From assembly GCA_028282045.1 (NCBI GenBank), contig JANQIS010000073.1, positions 1 through 14,677 on the forward strand: DNA of 14,677 bases. Reading direction: 5' to 3'. The translations under genes and the position numbers were made by a program. Within the stretch, counting starts at the first letter, position 1. Every line of letters starts with the position of its first letter. The notes under the pieces are model-generated. The model made no database searches. It had not been told where the DNA came from and saw nothing but the letters and a program-made list of their open reading frames with translations. The stretch comes from Gammaproteobacteria bacterium (GTDB lineage: Bacteria > Pseudomonadota > Gammaproteobacteria > Francisellales > CACEW01). This document shows, piece by piece, positions 6,418-14,609 of this stretch.

Positions 6418-6838
6418 GTAACACCTGTTCTTTTAAGGTAGGGTTTGAAATAACCTGCGATAGCGGAATGTTCTCAACATACTCGATTGTTCTTAGAGAA
6501 TCAACTAGCTTTTTAGGTGCAGAGCCAAAAGCGAACAACTTATTGATATTAGAAGATAAAACCGTCAGTGCTGAGATACTCTCGGTTTCGCCCGGACCTA
6601 TGATGATGCAGCGTTTTAATGGCACCCGCAAAAAGCACAATATTTTTGCTAGCATTTGTCGATGATAATCATCCCAGCTATCGACCCATACAGCAACCAA
6701 TGGGTTATCGCCAGGAAAGATCATCTGGCAAGTATTTTGTGATGGGGGTTGTGCTATCTTGGTGGCAGACTGGCAATCAAGCGGCGCCCACACGCTGACC
6801 CCGAGCTGCTCTAAGGCGCTAAATGCCGCTTTATTCAC
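6383..6838 (-). CDS. holD: Probable DNA polymerase III psi subunit (HolD-like)
   Basis: With the GTG start at 6838 the product is 151 aa (E. coli HolD 137). The frame is open upstream to an ATG at 6883, which would overlap pssA by 53 bases. The GTG has AAAGG nine bases ahead and overlaps the pssA stop by only 8 bases, so I prefer it. HolD links the clamp loader to chi and single-strand-binding protein and is poorly conserved. Visible matches are LEQLGVSVWAPL near the N-terminus (E. coli has LQQLGITQWSLR) and a C-terminal NPTLKEQVLHELWEH like the family's NPTARAALWQQI. The middle is divergent. Position directly before rimI, overlapping it, is the E. coli arrangement. The call rests about equally on weak motifs and context. 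Confidence 0.7.
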   Translation of the reverse strand: MNKAAFSALEQLGVSVWAPLDCQSATKIAQPPSQNTCQMIFPGDNPLVAVWVDSWDDYHRQMLAKILCFLRVPLKRCIIIGPGETESISALTVLSSNINKLFAFGSAPKKLVDSLRTIEYVENIPLSQVISNPTLKEQVLHELWEHRLPTD

Positions 6839-7598
6839 AGTGCAATGCCTTTTGACGACGACGCCAGCGGTACACAGCACCACAGGGCCCGGAAAGAATG
6901 TACACTGCCATAATAATGAAAATCACATGGGCCGGCCTGAAGATAATGGCGACCAGAATTAACATTGCCAACACGGTCATCACAAAGCGGGTTTGCTCAT
7001 TTACTGCCAAATCTTTAAAGCTACGAAAATAAATGTTGGTGACCATTAATAAGGACATAAACAGAGTTACCACTAAGATAATCACCGCGCTGACAGGGCC
7101 ATGAATTTGATAGTATTCACCTAACCAAACAATACTGGCAATCATGGCGGCGGCTGCCGGACAAGGCAGGCCAAAGAAATAGCGTTTGGCAATGCCATGC
7201 TCAGGAATATCAACGCTGTTAAAGCGTGCCAGGCGTAATCCGACACAAGCTAAGTACACGAACGCGCTGAGCCAGCTAAATTTATGCCAGCCATGTAGGC
7301 TGATCTCATGCACTACCCAGTTAAACAGCAGGATAGCGGGTGCAGCGCCAAAGGACAGCATGTCAGCCAGACTATCGTATTGGGCGCCGAAGGCGCTTTG
7401 TGCGTTCATGGCGCGTGCAATACGCCCGTCAACACCATCAAAGCACAAGGCGGTGAAGATGGCCATAGCAGCGTTGACATAATGGTGATCCACACTGGCG
7501 ATTATACTATAGAAACCAACCAACATCCCCAGCGTGGTGAGCAGGTTGGGTAAGACATAGACACCACGGCGGCGCACACTAATGCGTTTAGTTTTCAT
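6831..7598 (-). CDS. pssA: CDP-diacylglycerol-serine O-phosphatidyltransferase (PssA, integral membrane type)
   Basis: This enzyme makes phosphatidylserine from CDP-diacylglycerol and serine, the route to phosphatidylethanolamine. The 255-residue protein has several hydrophobic spans and the full CDP-alcohol phosphotransferase motif: D57-G58-x2-A61-R62-x8-G71-x3-D75-x3-D79, within DGRIARAMNAQSAFGAQYDS. This is the membrane (Bacillus-like, type II) form, not the E. coli type, which belongs to the phospholipase D superfamily. N-terminal VYVLPNLLTTLGMLVGFYSI and the later LRLARFN and FGLPCPAAAAM are typical of PssA rather than phosphatidylglycerophosphate synthase. It is the first gene of pssA-holD-rimI. 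The ribosome-binding site is weak and I found no convincing promoter in the 150 bases upstream. Confidence 0.93.
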   Translation of the reverse strand: MKTKRISVRRRGVYVLPNLLTTLGMLVGFYSIIASVDHHYVNAAMAIFTALCFDGVDGRIARAMNAQSAFGAQYDSLADMLSFGAAPAILLFNWVVHEISLHGWHKFSWLSAFVYLACVGLRLARFNSVDIPEHGIAKRYFFGLPCPAAAAMIASIVWLGEYYQIHGPVSAVIILVVTLFMSLLMVTNIYFRSFKDLAVNEQTRFVMTVLAMLILVAIIFRPAHVIFIIMAVYILSGPCGAVYRWRRRQKALHCE

Positions 7599-7732
7599 TA
7601 TTTACGGTCAGTGAAAAAGCGTGTTGGTATTATGACGTAAACACTATCGAATTGCTATGCAAAACCAGAGTGATTCACAATTGGCTATGATAACAGATCA
7701 AAGGCAAGCAACAGGCTAGCGGAGAATCATTG

Positions 7733-7744
7733 AGGACATGTCCT
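7733..7744. repeat. 12-base perfect palindrome between aroH and pssA
   Basis: AGGACATGTCCT is self-complementary. It lies just after the aroH stop and about 135 bases upstream of pssA. It has no loop and no T-run, so it is not a terminator. An operator is possible, but nothing else supports it. Confidence 0.35.
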
Positions 7745-7748
7745 AAGG

Positions 7749-8117
7749 TTAAGATGTTTTAGCCCGATCCGGCCGTAGGTTAGCAGCCTTGCCTAAATAC
7801 ACATGTTTAATCTGTGCCGGTGTTTTATCACTATTCCAGTGCAGTAATGCACGAATACACAAGGGCAAACCATGTGGGACATTCATTTCATGACCACATA
7901 AGATCGGCATGTCCAACCAGCCCAATTGACGTGCTGCCACGGCAGGATATTCTGCCGTTAGGTCTGTAGTGGTGGTCAGCAGTAAACTGGCCACATCATC
8001 AAGATTAATGTCATTAGCTTGCACCATTTGCAACAGCATGCTCTGAGTTGCTTCAACAATGGCATCGCGTTCATTGGCTGTGACACTAATGGCGCCACGC
8101 ACCCCTCGCATTTTCAT
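7749..8117 (-). CDS. aroH: Chorismate mutase, AroH class
   Basis: Converts chorismate to prephenate, the branch to phenylalanine and tyrosine. The 122-residue protein matches the small trimeric Bacillus subtilis AroH type (127 aa), not the helical AroQ type. Residues equal to the Bacillus active site are present: R7 (MRGVRGA), Y57-P58-A59 and R63 (YPAVAARQLGW), C74 and E77 (CGHEMNV), R89 (LCIRALL), Y107 (HVYLGKA) and L114-R115 (NLRPD). The Bacillus Lys60 position is Val60. It has a strong ribosome-binding site (AAAGGAG) and starts one base after the end of the fkpB frame, as last gene of the ribF-ileS-lspA-fkpB run. This slot is usually held by ispH. AroH-class enzymes are not the usual mutase of gammaproteobacteria, so transfer is possible. 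Confidence 0.93.
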   Translation of the reverse strand: MKMRGVRGAISVTANERDAIVEATQSMLLQMVQANDINLDDVASLLLTTTTDLTAEYPAVAARQLGWLDMPILCGHEMNVPHGLPLCIRALLHWNSDKTPAQIKHVYLGKAANLRPDRAKTS

Positions 8118-8118
8118 G

Positions 8119-8565
8119 TTATGGCTCCTTTATATTGATGATCTCAATATCAAATAATACCACTTGTCCGGCCAGTGGGTGGTTAAAATCAACCGTGGCT
8201 TCATGATGATTTAATTCACGAATAATGCCTGGCATTTCTTAGCCATTGAGTTGGGCAAAGTTGACAATCAGCCCTATCTCTAGCTTGCCTTCTAAATCGG
8301 TACCGTGAAACTTGCTTAGCGGCACTTGGAAGACATTGGCAGGATGTGCTTGGCCAAAGGCATGTTGTGGCAGCAACATCACTTTCTTTTTATCACCACA
8401 AGACAATCCCAATATAGCCGACTCAAATTGTGCTGAGAAAGTACCATCACCCATCGCAAACGTCATTGGCTGGCCGATATTGCGTGAACTTTCAGCCACA
8501 GAGCCATCTTTGAGCCGTAAATCAAAGTGCATGGTCACTATACTATTAGCTTGGACTGATTTCAC
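8119..8565 (-). pseudogene. fkpB: FKBP-type peptidyl-prolyl isomerase FkpB/SlpA with in-frame TAA at codon 109
   Basis: The SlpA/FkpB family comprises small cytoplasmic FKBPs with prolyl-isomerase and chaperone activity. From the GTG at 8565 (GAGG five bases ahead, one base after the lspA stop), 108 codons give the N-terminal part: IVTMHFDLRLKDGSVAESSR, the inserted IF region and FGQAHPANVFQVP. A TAA at 8241-8239 then interrupts it. The same frame continues for 39 more codons (EMPGIIRELNHHEATVDFN, HPLAGQVVLFDIEI) to a TAA at 8121-8119. These are the conserved C-terminal FKBP strands, in E. coli EMPGVIREINGD and NHPLAGQTVHFDIEV. Total length with the stop bridged is 148 positions (E. coli 149 aa), so only one codon is wrong and there is no frameshift. 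Without the tail the FKBP fold should fail. It is a recent nonsense mutation, a recoded stop, or a sequencing error. Confidence 0.85.
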
Positions 8566-8566
8566 C

Positions 8567-9028
8567 TTAGCCTCGTATCATTTTCCAGATCAACAGTATT
8601 GTGCCGATACAGATTGCCGTATCGGCCAGATTAAAGGCCGGCCAGTGGTAAGAACCAACATAAACATCAATAAAGTCGATCACATAGCCATTGATCATTC
8701 GATCGAGCATATTGCCTAATGCTCCGCCTAAAATGAGTGCGATGGCCATCGCTTTAATGCGTTCATTACTGCGCATACGTGACAGCCAGGTCACCAAGAA
8801 AATCAGCACAAGTAATGCCACAGCAATAAAGAAGTATAATTGCCAACCGCTGGCACCTGCTAAAAAGCCAAATGCCGAACCATAGTTGTGTACCAATACG
8901 ATATTAAAGCCAGGGAAAATCGGATAAGCAACCAATGTAAGTAAAAAGTGGCTGACCATGTGCTTGATGATCTGATCACAGATCACTACGGCCACGCTCA
9001 ACCAGAGCCATACTAGCTGACCACGCAT
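8567..9028 (-). CDS. lspA: Lipoprotein signal peptidase LspA
   Basis: The inner-membrane aspartic protease (signal peptidase II) that cuts the signal peptide from prolipoproteins such as BamE after lipidation. The 153-residue protein has four hydrophobic spans. The catalytic aspartates are D118 in YVIDFIDVYVG and D136 in AFNLADTAIC, equivalent to the dyad mapped in Pseudomonas LspA. GGALGNMLDR (101-110), VHNYGSAFGF and CDQIIKH (17-23) are further family motifs. A good ribosome-binding site (GGAGG, 9041-9037) precedes the ATG, which overlaps the ileS stop by one base (TAATG). The ileS-lspA-fkpB order is the standard gammaproteobacterial operon. Confidence 0.97.
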   Translation of the reverse strand: MRGQLVWLWLSVAVVICDQIIKHMVSHFLLTLVAYPIFPGFNIVLVHNYGSAFGFLAGASGWQLYFFIAVALLVLIFLVTWLSRMRSNERIKAMAIALILGGALGNMLDRMINGYVIDFIDVYVGSYHWPAFNLADTAICIGTILLIWKMIRG

Positions 9029-11844
9029 TAGGCAAACCTCCGTGCTTCACCTTTACCACTGACATTATCAACACAGCGTTGGCATAGCTCTGGATGGTCT
9101 GCATGCTGGCCAATATCATCACAGTAATGCCAACAGCGGGCACATTTGTGGCCTTGAGATACTTGTATTGCTACTTTAGCCGCTACATTTTCAATCTCAG
9201 TTGTACCGGCCGGTGCATCTGACAGCGGCAATAGGGTGGTCTTACCTGTGATAAACACAAAACGTAACTCATCTTGCAAGGTTTCAAGCAAAGTAGTGAG
9301 CGCTGTATCAGCATACACTGTGACATCCGCTTGCAGTGATGAGCCCAGGACTTTCTCAACACGCAACGGTTCAATCGCTTTATTCACGCCATCGCGCACC
9401 TGGCGAATGACTTGCCATTGGGCCATAGACAGATGTTGCAGCTCGGGTAGTGTCATTAATGGCGCATACCATTGTGACAAAAAAACGGATGTTTCAGTAT
9501 GCTCACCGGGCAAGAACTGCCATAGTTCGTCGGCGGTAAAGCTTAATATAGGTGCTAACCAACGTACCAAACCCTGAACAATGTGATACATCGCTGTTTG
9601 TGTTGAACGTCGCGCAATGCTATTGGCCTGGCAGGTATACTGACGGTCTTTGGTGACATCAAGGTAAAAACCACCCATATCGTTGATGCAGAATAACTCT
9701 AATGCCTCCACTACTTGGGAAAAGCGATATTGTACAAAGGCGCTCTGGATATCAGCCTGTACCTGGGCAGCGCGTTGCATTGCCCATTGGTCAAGTGCAA
9801 TCATATCATCCCAGTTTACCCGGTGTTGTGCCGGATCAAAATCTGCCAGATTAGACAGCAGGTAGCGTGCGGTATTGCGGATGCGCCGATAGCTATCAGC
9901 AACCCGCTTAAGCACCTCATCTGATAAACTCATTTCAAAACGATAGTCTGTACTGGCCACCCACAAGCGTAAAATATCCGCGCCAAGGGTTTTTACTATT
10001 TGTTGTGGTGAGACTACATTGCCTAAGGATTTCGACATTTTATGGCCTTCACCATCGACGACAAAGCCATGGGTGAGTACATGGCGATAGGGTGCTTGCC
10101 CTTTGCTGGCGACACTGGTCAACAATGAAGACTGGAACCAGCCACGATGCTGATCTGAGCCTTCCAGATACAAATCAGCCGGAGTGGATAGTTGATCACG
10201 CCGATCACATACAGCAAAGTGTGATACTCCGGCATCTAGCCACACATCTAAAATATCATGAATCTTGTCATAGTCTTTGGCTGCCTTACCAATCAAATCA
10301 GTGAGCTTAACCTCGTGCCAGGCATCGACGCCTGACTCGGCCACCAGGTCTGCCACCTGGTGCATAACCTTAACAGTATCCGGATATAGTGCGCCAGATT
10401 CCTTGTGCACCAATAACGGTAAAGGCACACCCCAGGTGCGTTGGCGAGAAATGCACCAATCAGGGCGCTCAGCCACCATGCGGGTAATTCTTGCCTGGCC
10501 ACTTTTTGGCATCCAACTGACAGTATCAATGGCTTGCAAAGCCTTCTGGCGTAAGCCGGCTTGTTCCATACTGATAAACCATTGTGGTGTGGCACGAAAT
10601 ATCAGTGGAGTTTTGTGGCGCCAGCAGTGCGGATAACTGTGTTCCAACTTGCTGGCCTGGAACAAATGCCCACTCTGCGCTAAGTGTTCAATCACAATGG
10701 GGTTGGCTTTGGCATAATACTGTCCGCCCACTAAAGCCAGGTCCTCAACAAAGCAGCCACGCGCATTGACTGGATTAAACACCTCGATACCGTATTGTTG
10801 GCAGAGTTTAAAATCATCTTCACCATGGGCCGGGGCAGTATGCACCAAACCGGTACCTGATTCTGTCGTGACATGTTTACCTAATAAAATCGGCTCAAGA
10901 CGATCATCATAAAAAGGATGATGTAGCTTGATATGTTCTAATGCTGTGCCTGGAACTTGCGCTACAACTTGATAGGCATCAATCCGAGCTTGTGACATGA
11001 TGTGTTCAAGTAATGGTTGGGCGACCACAATGAGCTCATTGCTGGGCAGCAGGGTCAACGCATAGTCGATTTCAGGGCCAACACTGACAGCCAGGCTAGC
11101 TGGTAATGTCCAAGGTGTGGTGGTCCAGATCAATATTGATAGTGCCTGATTAGTATCTTGTTGGTCAAAGGCTTCAAAGAGCGCCTGGCGATCTGCGACG
11201 GGAAAGCGCACTATAATTGAATCGGAAGTTTTGTTCTGGTACTCCACTTCGGCTTCTGCTAGTGAAGAGCCGCAATCACAGCACCAATGCACTGGCTTAT
11301 AGCCTTTATGTAAATGACCGCGTTCGACTATTGTGGCAAGGCAACGGATGATGTCGGCTTCATATTGATAGTCCATGGTGCGATAAGGGTTGTCCCACTG
11401 GCCTAACACGCCTAAACGGATGAAATCTTGCTTTTGTTTCTCAATTTGTTTAGCGGCATATTCCCGACACTTAGCACGGAAGGTTTCCTCATCGATGCGG
11501 GTGCCTGCCTTGCCCACTTTCTTTTCTACTTGCAGCTCAATCGGCAAGCCATGGCAATCCCAGCCTGGTACGTAGGGTGCGTCCTTACCAAATAATGATT
11601 GTGACTTAATGACCATGTCTTTGAGGATCTTATTGCTGGCATGGCCGACGTGAATATCGCCATTGGCATAGGGCGGGCCGTCGTGCAGGATAAACTGTGC
11701 TGCACCCTGACGCGCCTGGCGTAGCTGTTGATAGAGATTTATCTGTTGCCAACGTTCAAGCATGGCAGGTTCGCGCTGCGCCAGGTTGGCTTTCATCGGA
11801 AAGTCAGTATGAGGAAGATTAAGCGTTTGTTTATAGTCCGTCAT
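9028..11844 (-). CDS. ileS: Isoleucyl-tRNA synthetase
   Basis: Attaches isoleucine to tRNA-Ile and edits mischarged valine. At 938 aa it is the same length as E. coli IleS. The class I signature HVGH is at 65-68 (in PPYANGDIHVGHASNKIL) and KMSKS at 602-606 (GHKMSKSLGNV). The editing domain is present, with TTTPWTLPASLAV and GTGLVHTAPAHGEDDF. The C-terminal zinc-binding cysteines are C901, C904, C921 and C924 (CARCWHYC, CQRC), at the same positions as in E. coli. This is therefore the bacterial type 1 enzyme, not the eukaryote-like mupirocin-resistant form. It begins four bases after the ribF stop and its own stop overlaps the lspA start by one base. The ribosome-binding site is weak, which suggests coupling to ribF translation. 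Confidence 0.99.
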   Translation of the reverse strand: MTDYKQTLNLPHTDFPMKANLAQREPAMLERWQQINLYQQLRQARQGAAQFILHDGPPYANGDIHVGHASNKILKDMVIKSQSLFGKDAPYVPGWDCHGLPIELQVEKKVGKAGTRIDEETFRAKCREYAAKQIEKQKQDFIRLGVLGQWDNPYRTMDYQYEADIIRCLATIVERGHLHKGYKPVHWCCDCGSSLAEAEVEYQNKTSDSIIVRFPVADRQALFEAFDQQDTNQALSILIWTTTPWTLPASLAVSVGPEIDYALTLLPSNELIVVAQPLLEHIMSQARIDAYQVVAQVPGTALEHIKLHHPFYDDRLEPILLGKHVTTESGTGLVHTAPAHGEDDFKLCQQYGIEVFNPVNARGCFVEDLALVGGQYYAKANPIVIEHLAQSGHLFQASKLEHSYPHCWRHKTPLIFRATPQWFISMEQAGLRQKALQAIDTVSWMPKSGQARITRMVAERPDWCISRQRTWGVPLPLLVHKESGALYPDTVKVMHQVADLVAESGVDAWHEVKLTDLIGKAAKDYDKIHDILDVWLDAGVSHFAVCDRRDQLSTPADLYLEGSDQHRGWFQSSLLTSVASKGQAPYRHVLTHGFVVDGEGHKMSKSLGNVVSPQQIVKTLGADILRLWVASTDYRFEMSLSDEVLKRVADSYRRIRNTARYLLSNLADFDPAQHRVNWDDMIALDQWAMQRAAQVQADIQSAFVQYRFSQVVEALELFCINDMGGFYLDVTKDRQYTCQANSIARRSTQTAMYHIVQGLVRWLAPILSFTADELWQFLPGEHTETSVFLSQWYAPLMTLPELQHLSMAQWQVIRQVRDGVNKAIEPLRVEKVLGSSLQADVTVYADTALTTLLETLQDELRFVFITGKTTLLPLSDAPAGTTEIENVAAKVAIQVSQGHKCARCWHYCDDIGQHADHPELCQRCVDNVSGKGEARRFA

Positions 11845-11848
11845 GAAA

Positions 11849-12784
11849 CTACCATTTTGTATTAATTTGAAAATATTGTTTTGCCTGTGCTACATCACGA
11901 GAAATTTGCGCTTTCAAGGCCGTTATATCAGCAAATTTTTGCTCTGAACGCAATCGTTGCAGGAAAGTCACTTGGATCGGCCGACCGTACCAGTCCCCGT
12001 CTGCATCCAACAGATGCACTTCCAACAAACGTTTGAGCCGGCCATCGATCGTTGGTCTGACACCGACATTGGCGACACCTGGATAGCGTTGTCCTGCATA
12101 ATCGACCCATACAACATACACGCCTTGCACTGCCATCGGGTTGCGCAAGCGAATGTTTAGGGTTGGAAAACCCAGTTGCCGACCTAGTTGATCACCACGT
12201 TGTACTTTACCAAATAAAGTATAGGGGTGTCCTAGCAGTTGTTGTGCCAAAGTAAAATCACCACTACTTAACGCCCCCCTTACCCAAGTGCTGCTGATAC
12301 GCTGATGTTGATATTGAACTTCACTGGCTTGAGAGACGCTAAAGCCTGCTTGTTTACCACAGGTAACCAGGTGCCGGTAGTCACCCTGACGTGCCTGGCC
12401 ATAACGAAAGTCGGCACCGATGATAATATGCCTAGCCTGTAAACCTTGCACTATGATATCTTGCACAAACGCATCAGAGGAGAGTAAGGCCAGCGTAGTA
12501 TCAAAGCGCAGACACACCACTTGATCCACATTCCACTGTTGCAAAATAGATAATTTGTCACGTAGGCGATAGACGCGTGGAGGTGCTTGTTGCGGCTGGA
12601 AAAATTCCCGTGGTTGCGGCTCAAATAACATCACGGTGGCAGGTAGTTGGTATTGCTGTCCCAATGCTTTGAGTGTATCGATGATGCTGCGATGCCCTTT
12701 GTGTAAGGCATCAAAGCACCCCATGGTGAGCACGCAAGGGCGCTTTGCCTGAGGGAGATGACATCTGCCACGGATCAGCTTCAT
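11849..12784 (-). CDS. ribF: Bifunctional riboflavin kinase / FAD synthetase RibF
   Basis: Phosphorylates riboflavin to FMN and then adenylylates FMN to FAD. The 311-residue protein (E. coli 313) has both domains. The N-terminal nucleotidyltransferase shows MGCFDALHKGHRSII (21-35), where most relatives have G-N-F-D-G-V-H, then IIGADFRYGQARQGD (121-135) and SSTWVRGAL (164-172). The C-terminal kinase shows GRQLGFPTLNIRL (201-213), GVYVVW (221-226) and ANVGVRPTIDG. The end, LRSEQKFADITALKAQI, is typical. It is first gene of the ribF-ileS-lspA-fkpB-aroH run and divergent from prfC. No clear ribosome-binding site is seen before the ATG. Loop variants (Cys for Asn, Ala for Gly) are mild and should not abolish activity. 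Confidence 0.97.
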   Translation of the reverse strand: MKLIRGRCHLPQAKRPCVLTMGCFDALHKGHRSIIDTLKALGQQYQLPATVMLFEPQPREFFQPQQAPPRVYRLRDKLSILQQWNVDQVVCLRFDTTLALLSSDAFVQDIIVQGLQARHIIIGADFRYGQARQGDYRHLVTCGKQAGFSVSQASEVQYQHQRISSTWVRGALSSGDFTLAQQLLGHPYTLFGKVQRGDQLGRQLGFPTLNIRLRNPMAVQGVYVVWVDYAGQRYPGVANVGVRPTIDGRLKRLLEVHLLDADGDWYGRPIQVTFLQRLRSEQKFADITALKAQISRDVAQAKQYFQINTKW

Positions 12785-12810
12785 GAGGGGCCAATTTGAT
12801 AAAAGGCCAT

Positions 12811-12840
12811 ATTATAGCGGCTTGCTGTTGGATAAGTCTA
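12811..12840 (-). promoter_or_regulatory. ribF: Probable promoter for the ribF operon
   Basis: On the minus strand TAGACT (12840-12835) and a perfect TATAAT (12816-12811) are 18 bases apart and about 27 bases upstream of the ribF ATG. The -35 matches at four of six positions. This would drive ribF through aroH. Confidence 0.5.
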
Positions 12841-12899
12841 TTTTGTGGCAGCATTATCCAGGTTATACTAACGCCACTTTTATTGTACTGACTTATTTC

Positions 12900-14483
12900 A
12901 TGTCACTTGATGTTGATGTCGCTAAGCGGCGTACCTTTGCCATTATTTCTCATCCTGATGCCGGTAAAACCACGCTGACTGAAAAGCTACTGCTACATGG
13001 TGGTGCCATTCAGCTTGCCGGCACCGTAAAAGGGCGTAAGGCAGCGCGTCATGCTACTTCGGACTGGATGAAGCTCGAACAAGAACGTGGCATTTCGGTC
13101 ACGACCTCGGTGATGCAATTTCCTTATCTGGGACGTATTGTCAATCTGCTCGATACGCCTGGCCATGAAGACTTTTCAGAAGATACCTACCGTACGCTCA
13201 CTGCAGTGGATTCTGCGTTGATGGTGATTGATGCTGCTAAAGGGGTTGAGCCACGTACCATTAAGTTGATGGAGGTCTGTCGTCTGCGTGATACGCCAAT
13301 TTGGACATTCATTAATAAATGTGATCGAGACATCCGTGACCCACTAGAGCTGCTCGATGAGATTGAATCCATCCTTAATATTCAATGTGCTCCGATTACC
13401 TGGCCCATTGGGAGTGGTAAGTTATTCAAAGGCATTTACCATTTACTGTCAGATCAAATCATCGTGTTTGAGACCGGCCACGGCCATCACTTATATGAGT
13501 ATCGTATCATCGATGGCTTAGCGAGTGCTGAGTTTGTTGCGCTTATGGGCTCTGAAGCTGAAGCGGATGGGTTTCGTGAAGAAATTGAACTGGTGCGCGG
13601 TGCCAGTCACACTTTTGATCATTCACTGTATTTACAAGGTAAGCAGACACCGGTGTTTTTCGGTACGGCATTATCCAATTTCGGTGTCAAACCAATGCTT
13701 GATGGTTTTGTAGAACATGCACCATCACCTCTGGTGCGTGAGACCGATCAGCGCGAGGTTAAACCCGGTGAGCCTAAGTTTTCCGGTTTTGTTTTTAAAA
13801 TTCAAGCCAATATGGACCCACAGCATCGCGATCGTATTGCCTTTTTAAGGGTGTGTTCCGGTACTTATCGCAAAGGTATGAAGCTATACCAGGTGCGCCT
13901 GGGTAAGCCGGTGCAAATTGCCAACGCCTTGACTTTTATGGCAGGTGAGCGTGAAGCGGTCGAAGCAGCTTTCCCTGGTGATATTATTGGCTTGCACAAC
14001 CATGGCACCATCCAGATCGGTGATACTTTTACTGAAGGTGAGGTGATGAAATTCACTGGCATTCCTAATTTTGCACCAGAGATTTTTCGTCGTGTCATTT
14101 TGAAAGATCCATTGAAAATGAAAGCGCTACAAAAAGGGCTGATCCAGCTTTCTGAAGAAGGCGCCACCCAAGTGTTTCGCCCCTTCAAGAATAACGACTT
14201 GGTGCTTGGCGCTGTAGGTGTGTTGCAGTTTGACGTGGTGGCCCAACGCTTGAAAGATGAATATAACGTCGAGTGTGTTTACGAGCCGATCCAAATGGCC
14301 TGCGCGCGTTGGGTGAGTTGTGATGATGAAAAGAAGCTCGCCCGTTTTCAAGACAAAGTTAGCGACCAGCTCGCCTTGGATGGCAGTGACCAACTCACTT
14401 ACCTGGCTCCGACCATGGTGAACTTGCAGTTAGCGCAAGAGCGCTATCCGGATATTAGATTCCAGGCCACACGGGAACATTAA
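12900..14483 (+). CDS. prfC: Peptide chain release factor 3 (RF3)
   Basis: RF3 is the GTPase that removes RF1 or RF2 from the ribosome after termination. From ATG 12900 the product is 527 aa (E. coli 529) and starts MSLDVDVAKRRTFAIISHPD, aligning with the family N-terminus. The frame is open upstream to an ATG at 12783, but those 39 residues have no family match and would overlap the ribF promoter and start, so I reject them. GTPase motifs: HPDAGKTT (18-25), DTPGHEDF (85-92) and NKCDRD (139-144; most relatives have NK-L/F-DRD). Later signatures include CAPITWPIGSGKLFKG, FKIQANMDPQHRDR, IPNFAPEIFRR and the end LAQERYPDIRFQATREH. No strong ribosome-binding site is visible. A TATACT at about 12866 may be the -10. 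Confidence 0.98.
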   Translation: MSLDVDVAKRRTFAIISHPDAGKTTLTEKLLLHGGAIQLAGTVKGRKAARHATSDWMKLEQERGISVTTSVMQFPYLGRIVNLLDTPGHEDFSEDTYRTLTAVDSALMVIDAAKGVEPRTIKLMEVCRLRDTPIWTFINKCDRDIRDPLELLDEIESILNIQCAPITWPIGSGKLFKGIYHLLSDQIIVFETGHGHHLYEYRIIDGLASAEFVALMGSEAEADGFREEIELVRGASHTFDHSLYLQGKQTPVFFGTALSNFGVKPMLDGFVEHAPSPLVRETDQREVKPGEPKFSGFVFKIQANMDPQHRDRIAFLRVCSGTYRKGMKLYQVRLGKPVQIANALTFMAGEREAVEAAFPGDIIGLHNHGTIQIGDTFTEGEVMKFTGIPNFAPEIFRRVILKDPLKMKALQKGLIQLSEEGATQVFRPFKNNDLVLGAVGVLQFDVVAQRLKDEYNVECVYEPIQMACARWVSCDDEKKLARFQDKVSDQLALDGSDQLTYLAPTMVNLQLAQERYPDIRFQATREH

Positions 14484-14532
14484 TTTTCATCGATATTTTC
14501 TTTGTCTTGTGAAAACGCATTAGTGTGGGAAT

Positions 14533-14560
14533 GCTTTGGGTTTTAAACCAGTACCCAAGC
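14533..14560. other. Imperfect hairpin after prfC
   Basis: GCTTTGGGT (14533-14541) can pair with ACCCAAGC (14553-14560) with one bulged T. No T-run follows on either strand, so it is at best a weak terminator for prfC. Apart from this and the promoter at 14610-14638, the last 190 bases show no gene or RNA that I can recognise. Confidence 0.3.
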
Positions 14561-14609
14561 CAAGCGCCGTGATGCAAAAACAACATATCGTTATATTTTT
14601 TGTGATCTA

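Noticed and set aside
9183..11575. Several 60-120-codon open frames inside ileS on both strands
   Set aside because: They lie fully within a conserved gene with perfect family motifs and have no ribosome-binding sites or recognisable products. They are shadows of ileS.
12783..12899. N-terminal extension of prfC by 39 residues from the ATG at 12783
   Set aside because: These residues do not match the RF3 family, which starts near MSLDVDVAKRRTF. They also cross the ribF promoter and start region.
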